From positions 1 to 38,836 of the forward strand of contig JAFIET010000036.1 in assembly GCA_020832405.1 (NCBI GenBank): a stretch of 38,836 bases of DNA, written 5' to 3'. Below, in pieces: positions 16,334 to 24,681 of this stretch; positions within the stretch are counted from its first letter, which is position 1, and each line of letters starts with the position of its first letter. The translations under genes and the position numbers were made by a program. The DNA comes from Balneolales bacterium (GTDB lineage: Bacteria; Bacteroidota; Rhodothermia; Balneolales; Cyclonatronaceae). The notes below the pieces were generated by a model that did no database searches, was not told the origin of the DNA, and saw only the letters and a list, made by a program, of their open reading frames with translations.

Positions 16334-16468
16334 GCGGGGAATTAATTTAAATAAATAACTATGCAGTAATATACGAAGTCGAAACTCTGATTCAAAACTG
16401 CTCCCTGAAAGCTAACAGCGCAGCTGAGGGACAGAAAAGAACAGCTTCAGCTCCCTTTTTCTGAATTT

Positions 16469-16486
16469 ACCGCATATTCATGCGGT
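16469..16486. promoter_or_regulatory. Shared dyad motif, copy 2 (ACCGCAT-ATTC-ATGCGGT)
   Basis: A perfect 7-bp inverted repeat with a 4-base spacer. The same architecture recurs at 10736-10753 (one arm mismatch) and 18100-18117 (degenerate left arm). It is upstream of the DUF6132-like gene and just after the small ORF. Confidence 0.5.
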
Positions 16487-16499
16487 GCATGCGGCTGAT

Positions 16500-16616
16500 T
16501 TAATCTATATACTGCATCAGAGCAGGATACAAAGATAGCTGCTTTTCGGGTCTCCCAAACATAACTGAGACACAAATTAAAATGAATACGAGTCCAAACA
16601 AAACGTTGTGCTTCAT
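16500..16616 (-). CDS. Possible 38-residue membrane peptide
   Basis: An ATG at 16616 opens a short frame ending in TAA at 16500-16502. Its product starts MKHNVLFGLVFILICVSVMF, one membrane-spanning helix, followed by a polar tail (GRPEKQLSLYPALMQYID). A GGGG-containing purine stretch lies about 8-12 bases upstream of the ATG. The layout (short basic n-region, one helix, polar tail) suits a real small membrane protein, but a chance ORF is possible. Confidence 0.4.
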   Translation of the reverse strand: MKHNVLFGLVFILICVSVMFGRPEKQLSLYPALMQYID

Positions 16617-16717
16617 TTTTTTACCCCAAACACGCCATAGCAGTAGTCCATACAACAATTAAAACCTAAACACGCGGTCGGAATTCCCCGGAGAAGGTTT
16701 CCCTGTATGTTTATGGT

Positions 16718-16751
16718 AAGAGGCCGCAAACCCGAAAGCTTGCGGCCTCTT
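16718..16751 (-). terminator. Likely terminator of the small lipoprotein gene
   Basis: AAGAGGCCGCAA and TTGCGGCCTCTT form a perfect 12-bp stem over a 10-base loop, 41 bases past the lipoprotein stop. The T-run on the minus strand is weak, so efficiency is uncertain. Confidence 0.65.
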
Positions 16752-16791
16752 TATTATAATAAGCGAATTTTAAGCAGGCGGATTCCGCAGC

Positions 16792-17214
16792 TTACTGCAT
16801 CCCGGCTCCCAGCTCGTTTGGTATGGAGCCGACTTCTATTTCATAGCCGCCTTCTGCGGTTGGGGTAGTGGTTTCTTCAAGTACTTCGCCATCGGCGAGC
16901 AGCGCAAGGCGCACGCCGGCGATATCACCGATGGGGCCGAGTATGATACCGAAACCGATGTAATTTCCGTCTTCTACGTTGTAGGTAAAGGTACCGGACT
17001 GAGGTATGGTGATGGTTTCGGAGTTAAAGTTTCCTTCATTGCCGTCCCATGTGTAGTAGGTCAGAAAAAAAGCACTTTCAACCGGAGCCTGCACTTCTAT
17101 AGTCAGATTGCCGTCGAGCCCCGGTGTATCGTTTGAACTGCCCGAGGAAGAACAGCTGGCAAGTAATGCACCGGCAAGCAACAGAATAATCAGGGTTAAT
17201 TTATTGTATAGCAT
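16792..17214 (-). CDS. Small lipoprotein, hypothetical
   Basis: A 140-residue protein with a clear lipoprotein signal (LIILLLAGALLASCSSSGSS; lipobox LASC, cysteine near residue 21). The mature part is acidic and beta-rich (LTIEVQAPVESAFFLTYYTW, SGTFTYNVEDGNYIGFGI, GEVLEETTTPTAEGGYEIEV), consistent with one immunoglobulin-like sandwich. I do not recognise the family. It lies downstream of the two-component system in the same direction, with 172 bases between, so it may be a target rather than an operon member. Confidence 0.65.
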   Translation of the reverse strand: MLYNKLTLIILLLAGALLASCSSSGSSNDTPGLDGNLTIEVQAPVESAFFLTYYTWDGNEGNFNSETITIPQSGTFTYNVEDGNYIGFGIILGPIGDIAGVRLALLADGEVLEETTTPTAEGGYEIEVGSIPNELGAGMQ

Positions 17215-17386
17215 AGGTTTATGTTTGATTTAGCATTAAAATGAACACATAAACCTAAAGACAATCTATTTAAATTTCAAATTTTTATACTTACAGACAC
17301 GAATACGACCCTCAAAACCCCTGAACTATGTAAAATAAATCGCATTAACAAACAAACCGAACACAAAGCCTGAAATCGGATTCAAC

Positions 17387-18040
17387 TTATGAAATAGTAT
17401 CCGGATTAATGATTCTGTTTTGAAATGCTTTACTCACCGCTTCTGATCGTGAATTAACCTGCAGCTTAGTGTAAATATTTCGGATATGATACCTGATTCC
17501 GTCGGTCGAAAGGAATAGCTGTTTGCCAATCTGATTGTAAGAATGTCCCTTAGCGAGGGCTTCGAGTATGGATTTTTCTCTGCGGCTGAGCTCCACCTGA
17601 CCATCCGCAGGAACATAAAGCACATCAATAACCATGCGTGCCACATTAGGAGTAAGGGGTGAACCACCTCTGAGTGCGCTTCGGATTGCTGAAATAAGTT
17701 CCTCGGGCGACATATTTTTCAGCATATAGCCAACGGCGCCGGCTTTGAGAGCTTCGAAGACATGTTTGTCATCATCAAAGACGGTCGCCATAATACAGAC
17801 CGCATCGGGATAGTGCATTTTAATATGCTGAACACCCTCAATGCCACTCATGCCTGGCAGCCCTATATCCATCAAAAACAAATCGGTTTTTGCACATAAT
17901 TTATTTTGCTCAAAAGCAGCCTCACATGATCCGAAATCACCAATTACCTCGAGATCATCCTCAAAATCCACAAAAGTTTTCCAACCGTTTCTGATGTAGT
18001 TGTTGTCTTCAATGATGATGATGTTACTCGCTTTTTCCAT
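17387..18040 (-). CDS. NarL/FixJ-type response regulator
   Basis: A 217-residue regulator. The receiver domain (residues 5-120) has the acidic pair E11-D12, the phospho-acceptor D58 in LFLMDIGLPGMSG, and the conserved Lys in MLKNMSP. The C-terminal LuxR-type helix-turn-helix (about 150-205) reads LSRREKSILEALAKGHSYNQ and then KQLFLSTDGIRYHIRNIYTK. It should be phosphorylated by the histidine kinase encoded 96 bases upstream in the same direction. The dyad at 18100-18117 lies in that gap, 60 bases ahead of the start, so autoregulation is plausible. Targets are unknown. Confidence 0.93.
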   Translation of the reverse strand: MEKASNIIIIEDNNYIRNGWKTFVDFEDDLEVIGDFGSCEAAFEQNKLCAKTDLFLMDIGLPGMSGIEGVQHIKMHYPDAVCIMATVFDDDKHVFEALKAGAVGYMLKNMSPEELISAIRSALRGGSPLTPNVARMVIDVLYVPADGQVELSRREKSILEALAKGHSYNQIGKQLFLSTDGIRYHIRNIYTKLQVNSRSEAVSKAFQNRIINPDTIS

Positions 18041-18099
18041 AGGTCTGTTTTAATATTGATAACAATTCCTTAATTAAAGAAAATGAGCAATGAGTTGAT

Positions 18100-18127
18100 A
18101 CTACATACTTATGCGGTATCTGCGGTA
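18100..18127. promoter_or_regulatory. Shared dyad motif, copy 3, plus direct repeat TGCGGTA
   Basis: ACTACATACTTATGCGGT (18100-18117) aligns with the dyads at 10736 and 16469. It overlaps a direct repeat of TGCGGTA at 18112-18118 and 18121-18127, with 9-base spacing. It lies in the kinase-regulator gap, about 60 bases upstream of the regulator start. Confidence 0.45.
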
Positions 18128-18136
18128 AAAGCCTGC

Positions 18137-21100
18137 TTAAAGCATTACCCGAACTATCCAGCGGGTACCCCTGCCGGGTTCGGTTTCAAGCACGGCTGTA
18201 GCTCTGATTTTATCCGCACGCTGCCTGATGTTTCTCAGTCCGTTGCCTGATGAAGCGTCCGGATTACTGAGTCCGCGTCCGTCGTCTTGCACAACAAGCT
18301 GCAGTTCGCCGTTTTTAATATGCAAAATAACCTCTGCACGTGAGGCCCCTGAATGTCTTGCAACGTTAGTGATCATCTCCTTAAAAATCATCCAAAGATG
18401 CTGCCGTAACTGCATATCGATTTTACCCGGATACGACTCGTCAATCCTAAGTGTGAAGGCAATATTTCGGCTTTCAAAAACATCAGATGCAAATCTCCTG
18501 CAGCGTGAAAAAAAGCTGTTCCATTCGTCATTTTCAGGATTAATGGCCCAGACGATATCCGATATTTTTTCTTTTGCATCACCGGAGCTTTCCAGAATGA
18601 GGCTCAGAAACTTCTCGTTCTGATCGGGCTTGCGGCCAGAGGCAATGGCCTGTGCAAAAAAGCTGATGCTGCTGAGGGTAGCGCTCACTTCGTCGTGCAG
18701 ATCGGCCGAAATGCGGTTCCGCATCTGATACTCGCGGGTTAATTTTTTTAAGCGAATGGTGAAGCCGATGTAAAACAGGCTGCCAATCGCGCCAAGGTAC
18801 AGCAGATAAGCCCACCAGCTACGGTGCCAGGGCGGCAGAACGGTAAAAATGAAAGGCTCAGAGGTTGAAATACCACCGAAGGCATTTCGTGCCTGAATTA
18901 CAAATTCATAGCGGCCTTCAGGCAGGCTTGTAAAATCGCGCTGGGTTTCAGCTGACCACGGGGTCCAGTCGGCATCAAAACCTGCCAGTTTTACCCGGTA
19001 TTGGTTTGAGCCCATGAACGTATTTGACGACCACAGGAACCGCATCAAACTTTTGGAGAAAGGAAAAACCGGGCGCATCTCCTGCAGCTCACCGCGAAAC
19101 TGCTGCACCCCGTCGCGAAAGAGGCGGTAAAGCTGTACGTTAAAGGGCCGTGATGCATCAAAATTATGTTGCGGCACATACCGGATTAGGCCTTCTTCCG
19201 TGCTGATCCAAAGCTGACCGTTCGGGTCGGTTGTAAGGTAATTCGACTGAAAGCCCGGTACCAGATTCAGCACCCCGGTGTATTCGGTAAGCTGCCCCGA
19301 CCCGGTTTGCAGCAGCCCGCGGTATCCGCCGGCAGCCCGCCACCAGATATTTCTCCACGGGTCCTCTGAGGCCCAAAAAAACTGATGCTCTTCACTGCTG
19401 AAGAACTCCCCCCATTCAGGAACAGACTCCATTTCACCGGTTTCGGCATTGAAGCGCATCACCCCGTAACCCCAGGTCAAAAATGATGGCTCACCCTGCA
19501 GAACTTTTGGGAGCACCCTAACCAGCCGCCGCAGGTTTCGGGCTTCGGTGAAATGTCGCTGAACAAGTGTGAGTGAAGGCTCACCGTTGGCTTCTCCGGT
19601 TTCAAACTGATACAGGCCCGCGTTTTCGCTGCCCACCCAAAGCCAGCCGCGCGGATCACGGATCATGTTATTAATGCTTCCGGAAAGTTCCTCGTCAGTA
19701 AAAACGGATCGGGTTGTTTCGGGCTGCAGTACACCATTTTCAGTTTTAACCAGTACCAGCCCGGCATCTGTGGCCATTAAAAGCCGGTGCTCATCCCACT
19801 CACTCACAGAGTTAACGGCGGTAAAAGAAGGAAATCGGTTCAATTCACCGTTTCGGAGCATAAAAAGATCACCCTGACATCGCAGGTATAACACACCCTG
19901 ATGCTTTGTGTATCGGTTACAATCGGGCTGCCGGGACACCTCTGTAAAGATTCCTGAAGGTGTCATTTTTTTTATGCCGGATTGAGTGAAAACATAAAAC
20001 TCTCCCTCAAACATTAGCATACGCTGCACCAACGATTCCAGACCTGAACGCTTGTCAAATATACGCAGCGGAAGGGATGCATCTACCCGCGATATTCCGT
20101 TAAGGGTTGCTGCCCAAATACTTCCCCACGTATCCTCATGCAAGCCGTAAACCGTGTTGTGTATCAGTCCCGTTTCTGTATTAATGATGCGCAAAAGCTC
20201 AGCCTGCGCACTGAGATGAATAAGGCCGCTCCGCCGCGTAGCCAGCATAACGCTGCCGTCGCCCAGGGTTATCAGGTTGCTGATCTGAACATCCGAAAGA
20301 ATATCGGAAGGGCTTGTTTGCCAGGATCGCATTTCGAAACCGTCGTACACATAGCAGCTGCCCGGGTCGCAGAACAAATCCAGTTCCTCCAAAGCTGTGT
20401 ACCCCCGAAATCCCCGCATCTGCTCAATACCCGCCGGATTCCAACTGTGCAGTCCGCCATCTCTGAACTGCATAAATTTGTGTTCCCTGTCGTAAACGAT
20501 TATTCCCTCACGGGTAAGCGCCATACGTACGAAAAAAGCCGGCGCAGGAAATAACTCAATTTCACCCTCTTCCAATACGATGAGGTAGCGTTCAGCCATA
20601 AAAAAAATACGCCCCTCGTGCTCTTCAACTGCCCAAACGGTACCGATGCGCTTATCAGGGCTTATAAGCCCGCTCAGGCTTTCATAAGTTCTGAGCCCCG
20701 TACTTGGAGGTGCCATTACATCAACCGGCCGAACCACACCGATTTCGTTATTACCGCCCAAATAAATATTACCATCAGAAGCATGTTTTACCGAAAACGT
20801 GCTGGCATTCGGAATCAGAAAATGAAGCCAGCGCTCACCGTCGTAAATCATCAGCCCCCCCTGATTGGCAACCAGCAGATTTCCATCGGTATCAGATTCA
20901 AAGCCCCAATTCTGAATATGCTGCCCGTAAACATCTGTTCCGTAATTCGTGATGAGCGGAAAACCCAGCCGGTCAGCCTCTGATGCCGCCATTACGGCTT
21001 TCTGCATATTCCCTAAAAAAATACAGCACAGCAAGCAGACAGAAAGTCTGGTGCAGCGCTGTTTCAATTCCGTTTTTTTTAATCGGATCATTCCCTGCAT
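18137..21100 (-). CDS. Sensor histidine kinase with periplasmic two-component propeller and Y_Y_Y domain
   Basis: A 987-residue sensor. After an N-terminal signal/anchor helix (LSVCLLCCIFLGNM), residues about 45-650 form a propeller of short blades (GNIYLGGNNEIGVV, GSIWAATLNGISRV, GWLWVGSENAGLYQF, GQLWISTEEGLIRY) typical of two-component regulator propeller repeats. A Y_Y_Y domain follows (YRVKLAGFDADWTPW, then LPEGRYEFVIQARNAFGG). One membrane helix near 755-780 leads to a HisKA_3 H-box (NRISADLHDEVSATLSSISF, phospho-His near 801) and a HATPase domain (NVARHSGAS, DDGRGL, GNGLRNIRQRADKI). The architecture matches the external-signal half of glycan-sensing hybrids, but the regulator here is a separate neighbouring gene. 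The ligand is unknown. Confidence 0.92.
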   Translation of the reverse strand: MQGMIRLKKTELKQRCTRLSVCLLCCIFLGNMQKAVMAASEADRLGFPLITNYGTDVYGQHIQNWGFESDTDGNLLVANQGGLMIYDGERWLHFLIPNASTFSVKHASDGNIYLGGNNEIGVVRPVDVMAPPSTGLRTYESLSGLISPDKRIGTVWAVEEHEGRIFFMAERYLIVLEEGEIELFPAPAFFVRMALTREGIIVYDREHKFMQFRDGGLHSWNPAGIEQMRGFRGYTALEELDLFCDPGSCYVYDGFEMRSWQTSPSDILSDVQISNLITLGDGSVMLATRRSGLIHLSAQAELLRIINTETGLIHNTVYGLHEDTWGSIWAATLNGISRVDASLPLRIFDKRSGLESLVQRMLMFEGEFYVFTQSGIKKMTPSGIFTEVSRQPDCNRYTKHQGVLYLRCQGDLFMLRNGELNRFPSFTAVNSVSEWDEHRLLMATDAGLVLVKTENGVLQPETTRSVFTDEELSGSINNMIRDPRGWLWVGSENAGLYQFETGEANGEPSLTLVQRHFTEARNLRRLVRVLPKVLQGEPSFLTWGYGVMRFNAETGEMESVPEWGEFFSSEEHQFFWASEDPWRNIWWRAAGGYRGLLQTGSGQLTEYTGVLNLVPGFQSNYLTTDPNGQLWISTEEGLIRYVPQHNFDASRPFNVQLYRLFRDGVQQFRGELQEMRPVFPFSKSLMRFLWSSNTFMGSNQYRVKLAGFDADWTPWSAETQRDFTSLPEGRYEFVIQARNAFGGISTSEPFIFTVLPPWHRSWWAYLLYLGAIGSLFYIGFTIRLKKLTREYQMRNRISADLHDEVSATLSSISFFAQAIASGRKPDQNEKFLSLILESSGDAKEKISDIVWAINPENDEWNSFFSRCRRFASDVFESRNIAFTLRIDESYPGKIDMQLRQHLWMIFKEMITNVARHSGASRAEVILHIKNGELQLVVQDDGRGLSNPDASSGNGLRNIRQRADKIRATAVLETEPGRGTRWIVRVML

Positions 21101-21210
21101 TTAATCAATTCTAAGCCACTAATTTTCGTGCAATTATGAATTTCATATTACCTGATTTATTCATCACTCAAAAATAATTAATTGGCAGAATCAAGTTACG
21201 TGCCCCGTGA

Positions 21211-21543
21211 TTAATCAGGCGGGTTTATGATCTCAATATCGCCGACTTTTGGCCTGTTTGGCTGCGTTCGGCGAAACTGCAGCGTAACGCTCCCCAAAGA
21301 GGCACTTCTGCCTGTTTCCGAAAAAGTAGAAGCCGTTCGGACACCGATCCGGTCTGTTCCGAAAGCAATGATTTCAACTGTGGACCTGACTGCTATGCTG
21401 GTTCTGTCTCCTGCCGCAAGCCTGCTGCCAGGATTGCCGTCAGGCCGCAATTCCAGCATAAAGCGGCTGCTATTGGTAATGGAGCAGCTGTTGGATGAAA
21501 TAAAATCACCGCCAACCCGCTGACTGTTTAACTCATCTGACAT
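21211..21543 (-). CDS. Hypothetical protein, small and beta-rich
   Basis: An open frame of 110 residues with polar, beta-prone composition (RFMLELRPDG, DRTSIAVRSTVEIIAFGTDR, ASLGSVTLQFRRTQ). No signal peptide, membrane helix or known motif is seen. The overlapping plus-strand frame (21227-21523) gives a less protein-like sequence, so I prefer the minus strand. It lies alone between the histidine kinase start and arsR. It may equally be non-coding. Confidence 0.4.
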   Translation of the reverse strand: MSDELNSQRVGGDFISSNSCSITNSSRFMLELRPDGNPGSRLAAGDRTSIAVRSTVEIIAFGTDRIGVRTASTFSETGRSASLGSVTLQFRRTQPNRPKVGDIEIINPPD

Positions 21544-21686
21544 TTCGATAACCCAATTACTATGTTTGGTTTACACATACCCCGGTATTTCCGGCGCAAC
21601 TCGGTGTAAAGCTGTTAAGCGAATATAGGAATTCAACTTAACACCTGCCCGGCGAACGCAATCTTTTCAAAGTTAGCCAATCAGTC

Positions 21687-21717
21687 TTGTTTTATCGTAA
21701 TATTACGATTACATTAA
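21687..21717 (+). promoter_or_regulatory. arsR promoter with ArsR-type operator
   Basis: The perfect 16-base palindrome ATCGTAATATTACGAT (21694-21709) sits between a TTG at 21687-21689 and TACATTAA at 21710-21717. This fits the Bacteroidota -33/-7 promoter (TTG, N20, TAnnTTTG-like). An operator placed between the promoter boxes is the expected layout for ArsR repression. Confidence 0.75.
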
Positions 21718-21754
21718 TCTAATCCATTATCACTCTCATTTCAGCTGCTCACCA

Positions 21755-22075
21755 ATGCTCTACGCCGTATCAATTGACGCGCCCGAAACCAAACGCCTTG
21801 CTGAAATAGCCAAAGCGCTTGGCCATCCTGCACGGGTAGCCATCCTCAAAATTCTCGCAGCCCGCAACACCTGCTTCTGCGGCGACATCACCGATCTGCT
21901 GCCCATGGCACAGTCAACGGTTTCGCAGCACCTCAAAGCCCTTAAACAGGCCGGGCTTATCCGGGGGGAAGTGGAAGGCACGCGTGTGAGCTACTGCCTT
22001 AACCCCGACGGTATCCGCGAGCTTCAGCAGCACCTGAACAGCATTTCCTCCGACTTAAGCCGCGTATGCTGCTGA
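21755..22075 (+). CDS. arsR: ArsR-family arsenite-responsive repressor
   Basis: A 106-residue winged-helix repressor of the ArsR/SmtB family. It shows [20 protein letters not shown], then [15 protein letters not shown] and [20 protein letters not shown] (recognition helix), and [10 protein letters not shown] (wing). The cysteines at 40 and 42, at the start of the DNA-binding helices, and the pair at the C-terminus (105-106) are candidate As(III) ligands. When arsenite binds, such repressors leave the DNA. A 16-bp palindrome overlaps its promoter and a matching one precedes arsD, implying it controls both units. The start at 21755 gives the usual family length. Confidence 0.93.
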   Translation: MLYAVSIDAPETKRLAEIAKALGHPARVAILKILAARNTCFCGDITDLLPMAQSTVSQHLKALKQAGLIRGEVEGTRVSYCLNPDGIRELQQHLNSISSDLSRVCC

Positions 22076-22108
22076 GCTGTGTTTAGCCCCCCCTCCCGAA
22101 AAAAGAAT

Positions 22109-22149
22109 TTGACTTCGTCTTTATTCATCGTATTTTTACGATATACGAT
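22109..22149 (+). promoter_or_regulatory. arsDA promoter with second ArsR-type operator
   Basis: ATCGTATTTTTACGAT (22127-22142) repeats the arsR palindrome with the same 6-4-6 spacing, and a further TACGAT follows at 22144-22149. TTG at 22109-22111 and TATTTTTA at 22131-22138 (19-base spacer) match the Bacteroidota promoter, so the operator overlaps the -7 box. Confidence 0.75.
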
Positions 22150-22194
22150 AAATACAAACTGAACGCACAACCTCAACACCATCCCCCTCCGAAA

Positions 22195-22803
22195 ATGATG
22201 AACGACTCAACAACCCTCCAAACGCTCATTCAGGTATATGATCCGGCCATGTGCTGCAGCACCGGCGTTTGCGGCTCCGATGTAGATGAAGCACTCGTAA
22301 ATTTCGCTGCCGACGTAAAATGGCTCAAATCGCAGGGCATTGATATACAGCGGTTTAATCTCGGTCAGGAGCCGCTCGCCTTCAAAGAGCAGCCCGAAGT
22401 GCTCAGCCGCCTCAAAAATGACGGCGCCTCCATCCTGCCGCTAATTGTGGTGAACGGCAAAATCGTTGCCGAAGGGCGCTACCCAAGCCGCGACGAAATG
22501 TCCGCTCTCGCACTTCCACAGCAAGCGGAAATAACACAGTCCGGAAATGAAACTCCCGACCTCAGCAAACTTCTTGAAGATATAGAAGCAGCCGTTGCGC
22601 ACGGTACGGAAGCGGATTTGGTAATCGCTTTTGAAGCGGGCGAGTCGGCCGGGCTTACCTCTCAGGATATGGCCAACGCCATGCAGGCCGGCCTCAACAA
22701 AGCACAGCGCCGAATTTCAGTTATTGTAAACACAGCCAATCAGCTGCTTGGTGCCGGTAATTCCTCCGGAAGCTGCTGTACCCCCGGCGGCGGTTGCTGC
22801 TAA
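22195..22803 (+). CDS. arsD: ArsD arsenite metallochaperone with C-terminal extension
   Basis: A 202-residue protein. Residues 10-115 are the thioredoxin-like ArsD domain: YDPAMCCSTGVCGSDVDEAL carries Cys20, Cys21 and Cys26, equivalent to the arsenite-donating triad (12, 13 and 18 in the plasmid R773 protein), followed by ILPLIVVNGKIVAEGRYPSR. The usual ArsD is about 120 residues. Here an extra helical region follows (about 122-190, LLEDIEAAVAHGTEADLVI to VNTANQLLGAG), and the tail ends SCCTPGGGCC with two cysteine pairs. ArsD hands As(III) to ArsA, encoded 54 bases downstream. The extension weakly recalls an AhpD/carboxymuconolactone-type helical half without its CxxC; that is only inference. 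Confidence 0.9.
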   Translation: MMNDSTTLQTLIQVYDPAMCCSTGVCGSDVDEALVNFAADVKWLKSQGIDIQRFNLGQEPLAFKEQPEVLSRLKNDGASILPLIVVNGKIVAEGRYPSRDEMSALALPQQAEITQSGNETPDLSKLLEDIEAAVAHGTEADLVIAFEAGESAGLTSQDMANAMQAGLNKAQRRISVIVNTANQLLGAGNSSGSCCTPGGGCC

Positions 22804-22857
22804 TACCCGGCCCGATACCGCTATCCTTCAATCTTTTTCACACAAAATAAAATCAAT

Positions 22858-24630
22858 ATGTTACCCAACATAACCCCCTACATTTTTTTCACCGGTAAAG
22901 GCGGGGTTGGCAAAACATCACTCGCAAGTGCCACTGCCGTTAAACTGGCCGACGAAGGGCATCGCGTGCTGCTAATCAGCACCGATCCCGCCTCTAACCT
23001 CAAGGATGTGCTCGAAACCGACATCGCAGAGAAGATTACGCCGGTAAACGGCATCCAAAACCTGCATGCCGTAAATATCGACCCTGAAGCGTCAGCTGAA
23101 GCCTACCGGCAGCGGGTTATTTCCCCGCTTGAGGACATCCTGCCCGAGCACGACCTGAACCGCATCCGCGAGGAGCTCTCCGGTGCCTGTACTACCGAGA
23201 TTGCAGCTTTCGACGAATTCGCGCGCTACGTTGCCGGCGACGGCGAGGAGCAGCCCTACGACGTCATCATTTTCGACACCGCCCCCACCGGGCACACCCT
23301 GCGCCTGCTCGAACTGCCCGAAGCCTGGAGCAGCTTCATCGAGTCAAACCCCGACGGCGCCTCCTGTATCGGGCCGTCATCAGCGCTCAAAACGAGTCAG
23401 GAGCGCTATCAGAAAGTCGTTGACCGCCTCAAAGATAAAGACGCCACCACCATTTACCTCGTAACCCGTCCCGATACCTCCGCCCTGCGCGAAGCCAACC
23501 GCTCCGGACTCGAACTCGAAGAAATGGGCCTCGCCAATCAGCTGCTGCTCATCAACGGCTACTTTGAACCGGTTGATGAGTCCGATCCTTTTGCCCGCGA
23601 AATGAAAGCCATGGCCGATGAAACCCTGGCGAATATGCCGGCACGCCTCAAAAATCTGCGGCAGCTCGTGTTTCCGCTCCGGCCGTACAACCTGCTCGGC
23701 CTCGGCCGCCTTCGCACCGTTTTTGAGCCGCTCGACAAAGCTGCGATTCTGGCTGATATCGGCGAAACCGCACCGGCTACACACGAAAGCAGCCTGCCCG
23801 ATGTAGATGCCCTCGTTGATGACCTCACCAACGGAAAAGATGCCGGCCTGATCATGACCATGGGCAAGGGCGGCGTCGGCAAAACCACGCTTGCGGCGGC
23901 CATCGCCCTCAAACTTGCACAGCGCGGCTACCCGGTGCACCTCACGACAACCGATCCGGCGGCCCACCTGCTCGATCAGATCGGGGATATCACCCTGCCC
24001 GAAAACATTCTGGTTGACCGCATCGACCCGCATGCCGAGAAAAAGGCCTACATCGAAAAAGTGCTGAAACAGCGCGGCAAGGGCAAAACCGAGGAAGAAC
24101 TCAAGCTTCTGCGCGAGGACCTCGAATCGCCTTGTACCGAAGAAGTCGCGGTTTTCCAGGCTTTCTCGAAAGCCATCCATGAAGCCAAGCGCAAATTTGT
24201 GGTGATGGATACCGCCCCGACCGGGCACACCCTGCTGCTGCTCGACACTACGGGCAGCTACCACAAGGAAGTGCTGCGCAACACCGGCATGGACGCCTCC
24301 CGGCTCAAAACGCCCTACATGTACCTGCAGGATCCCGAATACGCGCGCCTGCTTATTGTAGCCCTACCCGAAACAACCCCGATTTCTGAGGCCGCAAAAC
24401 TTCAGGCCGACCTCCGCCGCTCCGGTATCGAGCCCTGGGCCTGGATTGCAAACCAGAGCATGTCTGCGGCCGAAGTCACCGATCCGCTGCTCCGTCAGCG
24501 CGCCGCCGCCGAGCTGCCGCTGCTTGAAAGCATGAAAACCGTGCACGCCAAACGCCTCTACAGCAACCCCTGGATTCCCGGTGCAAACGTGCTCGAAACC
24601 ATGCTCCGGAAAGGCGAAGAAGTAGCGTAG
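22858..24630 (+). CDS. arsA: ArsA arsenite-stimulated ATPase (two-domain)
   Basis: A 590-residue pump ATPase made of two homologous halves. P-loops GKGGVGKT lie at 13-20 and near 336-343. The switch/DTAP motifs are FDTAPTGHTLRLLELP in the first half and MDTAPTGHTLLLLD in the second. Cysteines at about 111 (GACTTEIAAF), 170 (SCIGPSS) and 426 (SPCTEEVAVF) correspond to the allosteric arsenite site of R773 ArsA (113, 172, 422). With ArsD it should drive an arsenite permease, but no arsB or acr3 follows: a terminator closes the operon 52 bases later. All catalytic motifs look intact. Confidence 0.95.
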   Translation: MLPNITPYIFFTGKGGVGKTSLASATAVKLADEGHRVLLISTDPASNLKDVLETDIAEKITPVNGIQNLHAVNIDPEASAEAYRQRVISPLEDILPEHDLNRIREELSGACTTEIAAFDEFARYVAGDGEEQPYDVIIFDTAPTGHTLRLLELPEAWSSFIESNPDGASCIGPSSALKTSQERYQKVVDRLKDKDATTIYLVTRPDTSALREANRSGLELEEMGLANQLLLINGYFEPVDESDPFAREMKAMADETLANMPARLKNLRQLVFPLRPYNLLGLGRLRTVFEPLDKAAILADIGETAPATHESSLPDVDALVDDLTNGKDAGLIMTMGKGGVGKTTLAAAIALKLAQRGYPVHLTTTDPAAHLLDQIGDITLPENILVDRIDPHAEKKAYIEKVLKQRGKGKTEEELKLLREDLESPCTEEVAVFQAFSKAIHEAKRKFVVMDTAPTGHTLLLLDTTGSYHKEVLRNTGMDASRLKTPYMYLQDPEYARLLIVALPETTPISEAAKLQADLRRSGIEPWAWIANQSMSAAEVTDPLLRQRAAAELPLLESMKTVHAKRLYSNPWIPGANVLETMLRKGEEVA

Positions 24631-24681
24631 TTTCTTTTCGGGGGATGGGTTTCCGGCCCGAATCCCGCTCCCAAATATTCA

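Larger units (their letters stand above)
16334..16791. other. 458-base gap holding a possible 38-residue ORF, a dyad motif and a terminator
   Basis: No large gene is present. The gap contains the inverted repeat at 16469-16486, a possible small leftward ORF (16500-16616) and the terminator at 16718-16751. Each is listed separately. The rest shows nothing recognisable. Confidence 0.5.

Noticed and set aside
23380-24264. 294-codon leftward frame opposite arsA
   Set aside because: arsA is unambiguous on the plus strand; this is a codon-bias shadow.
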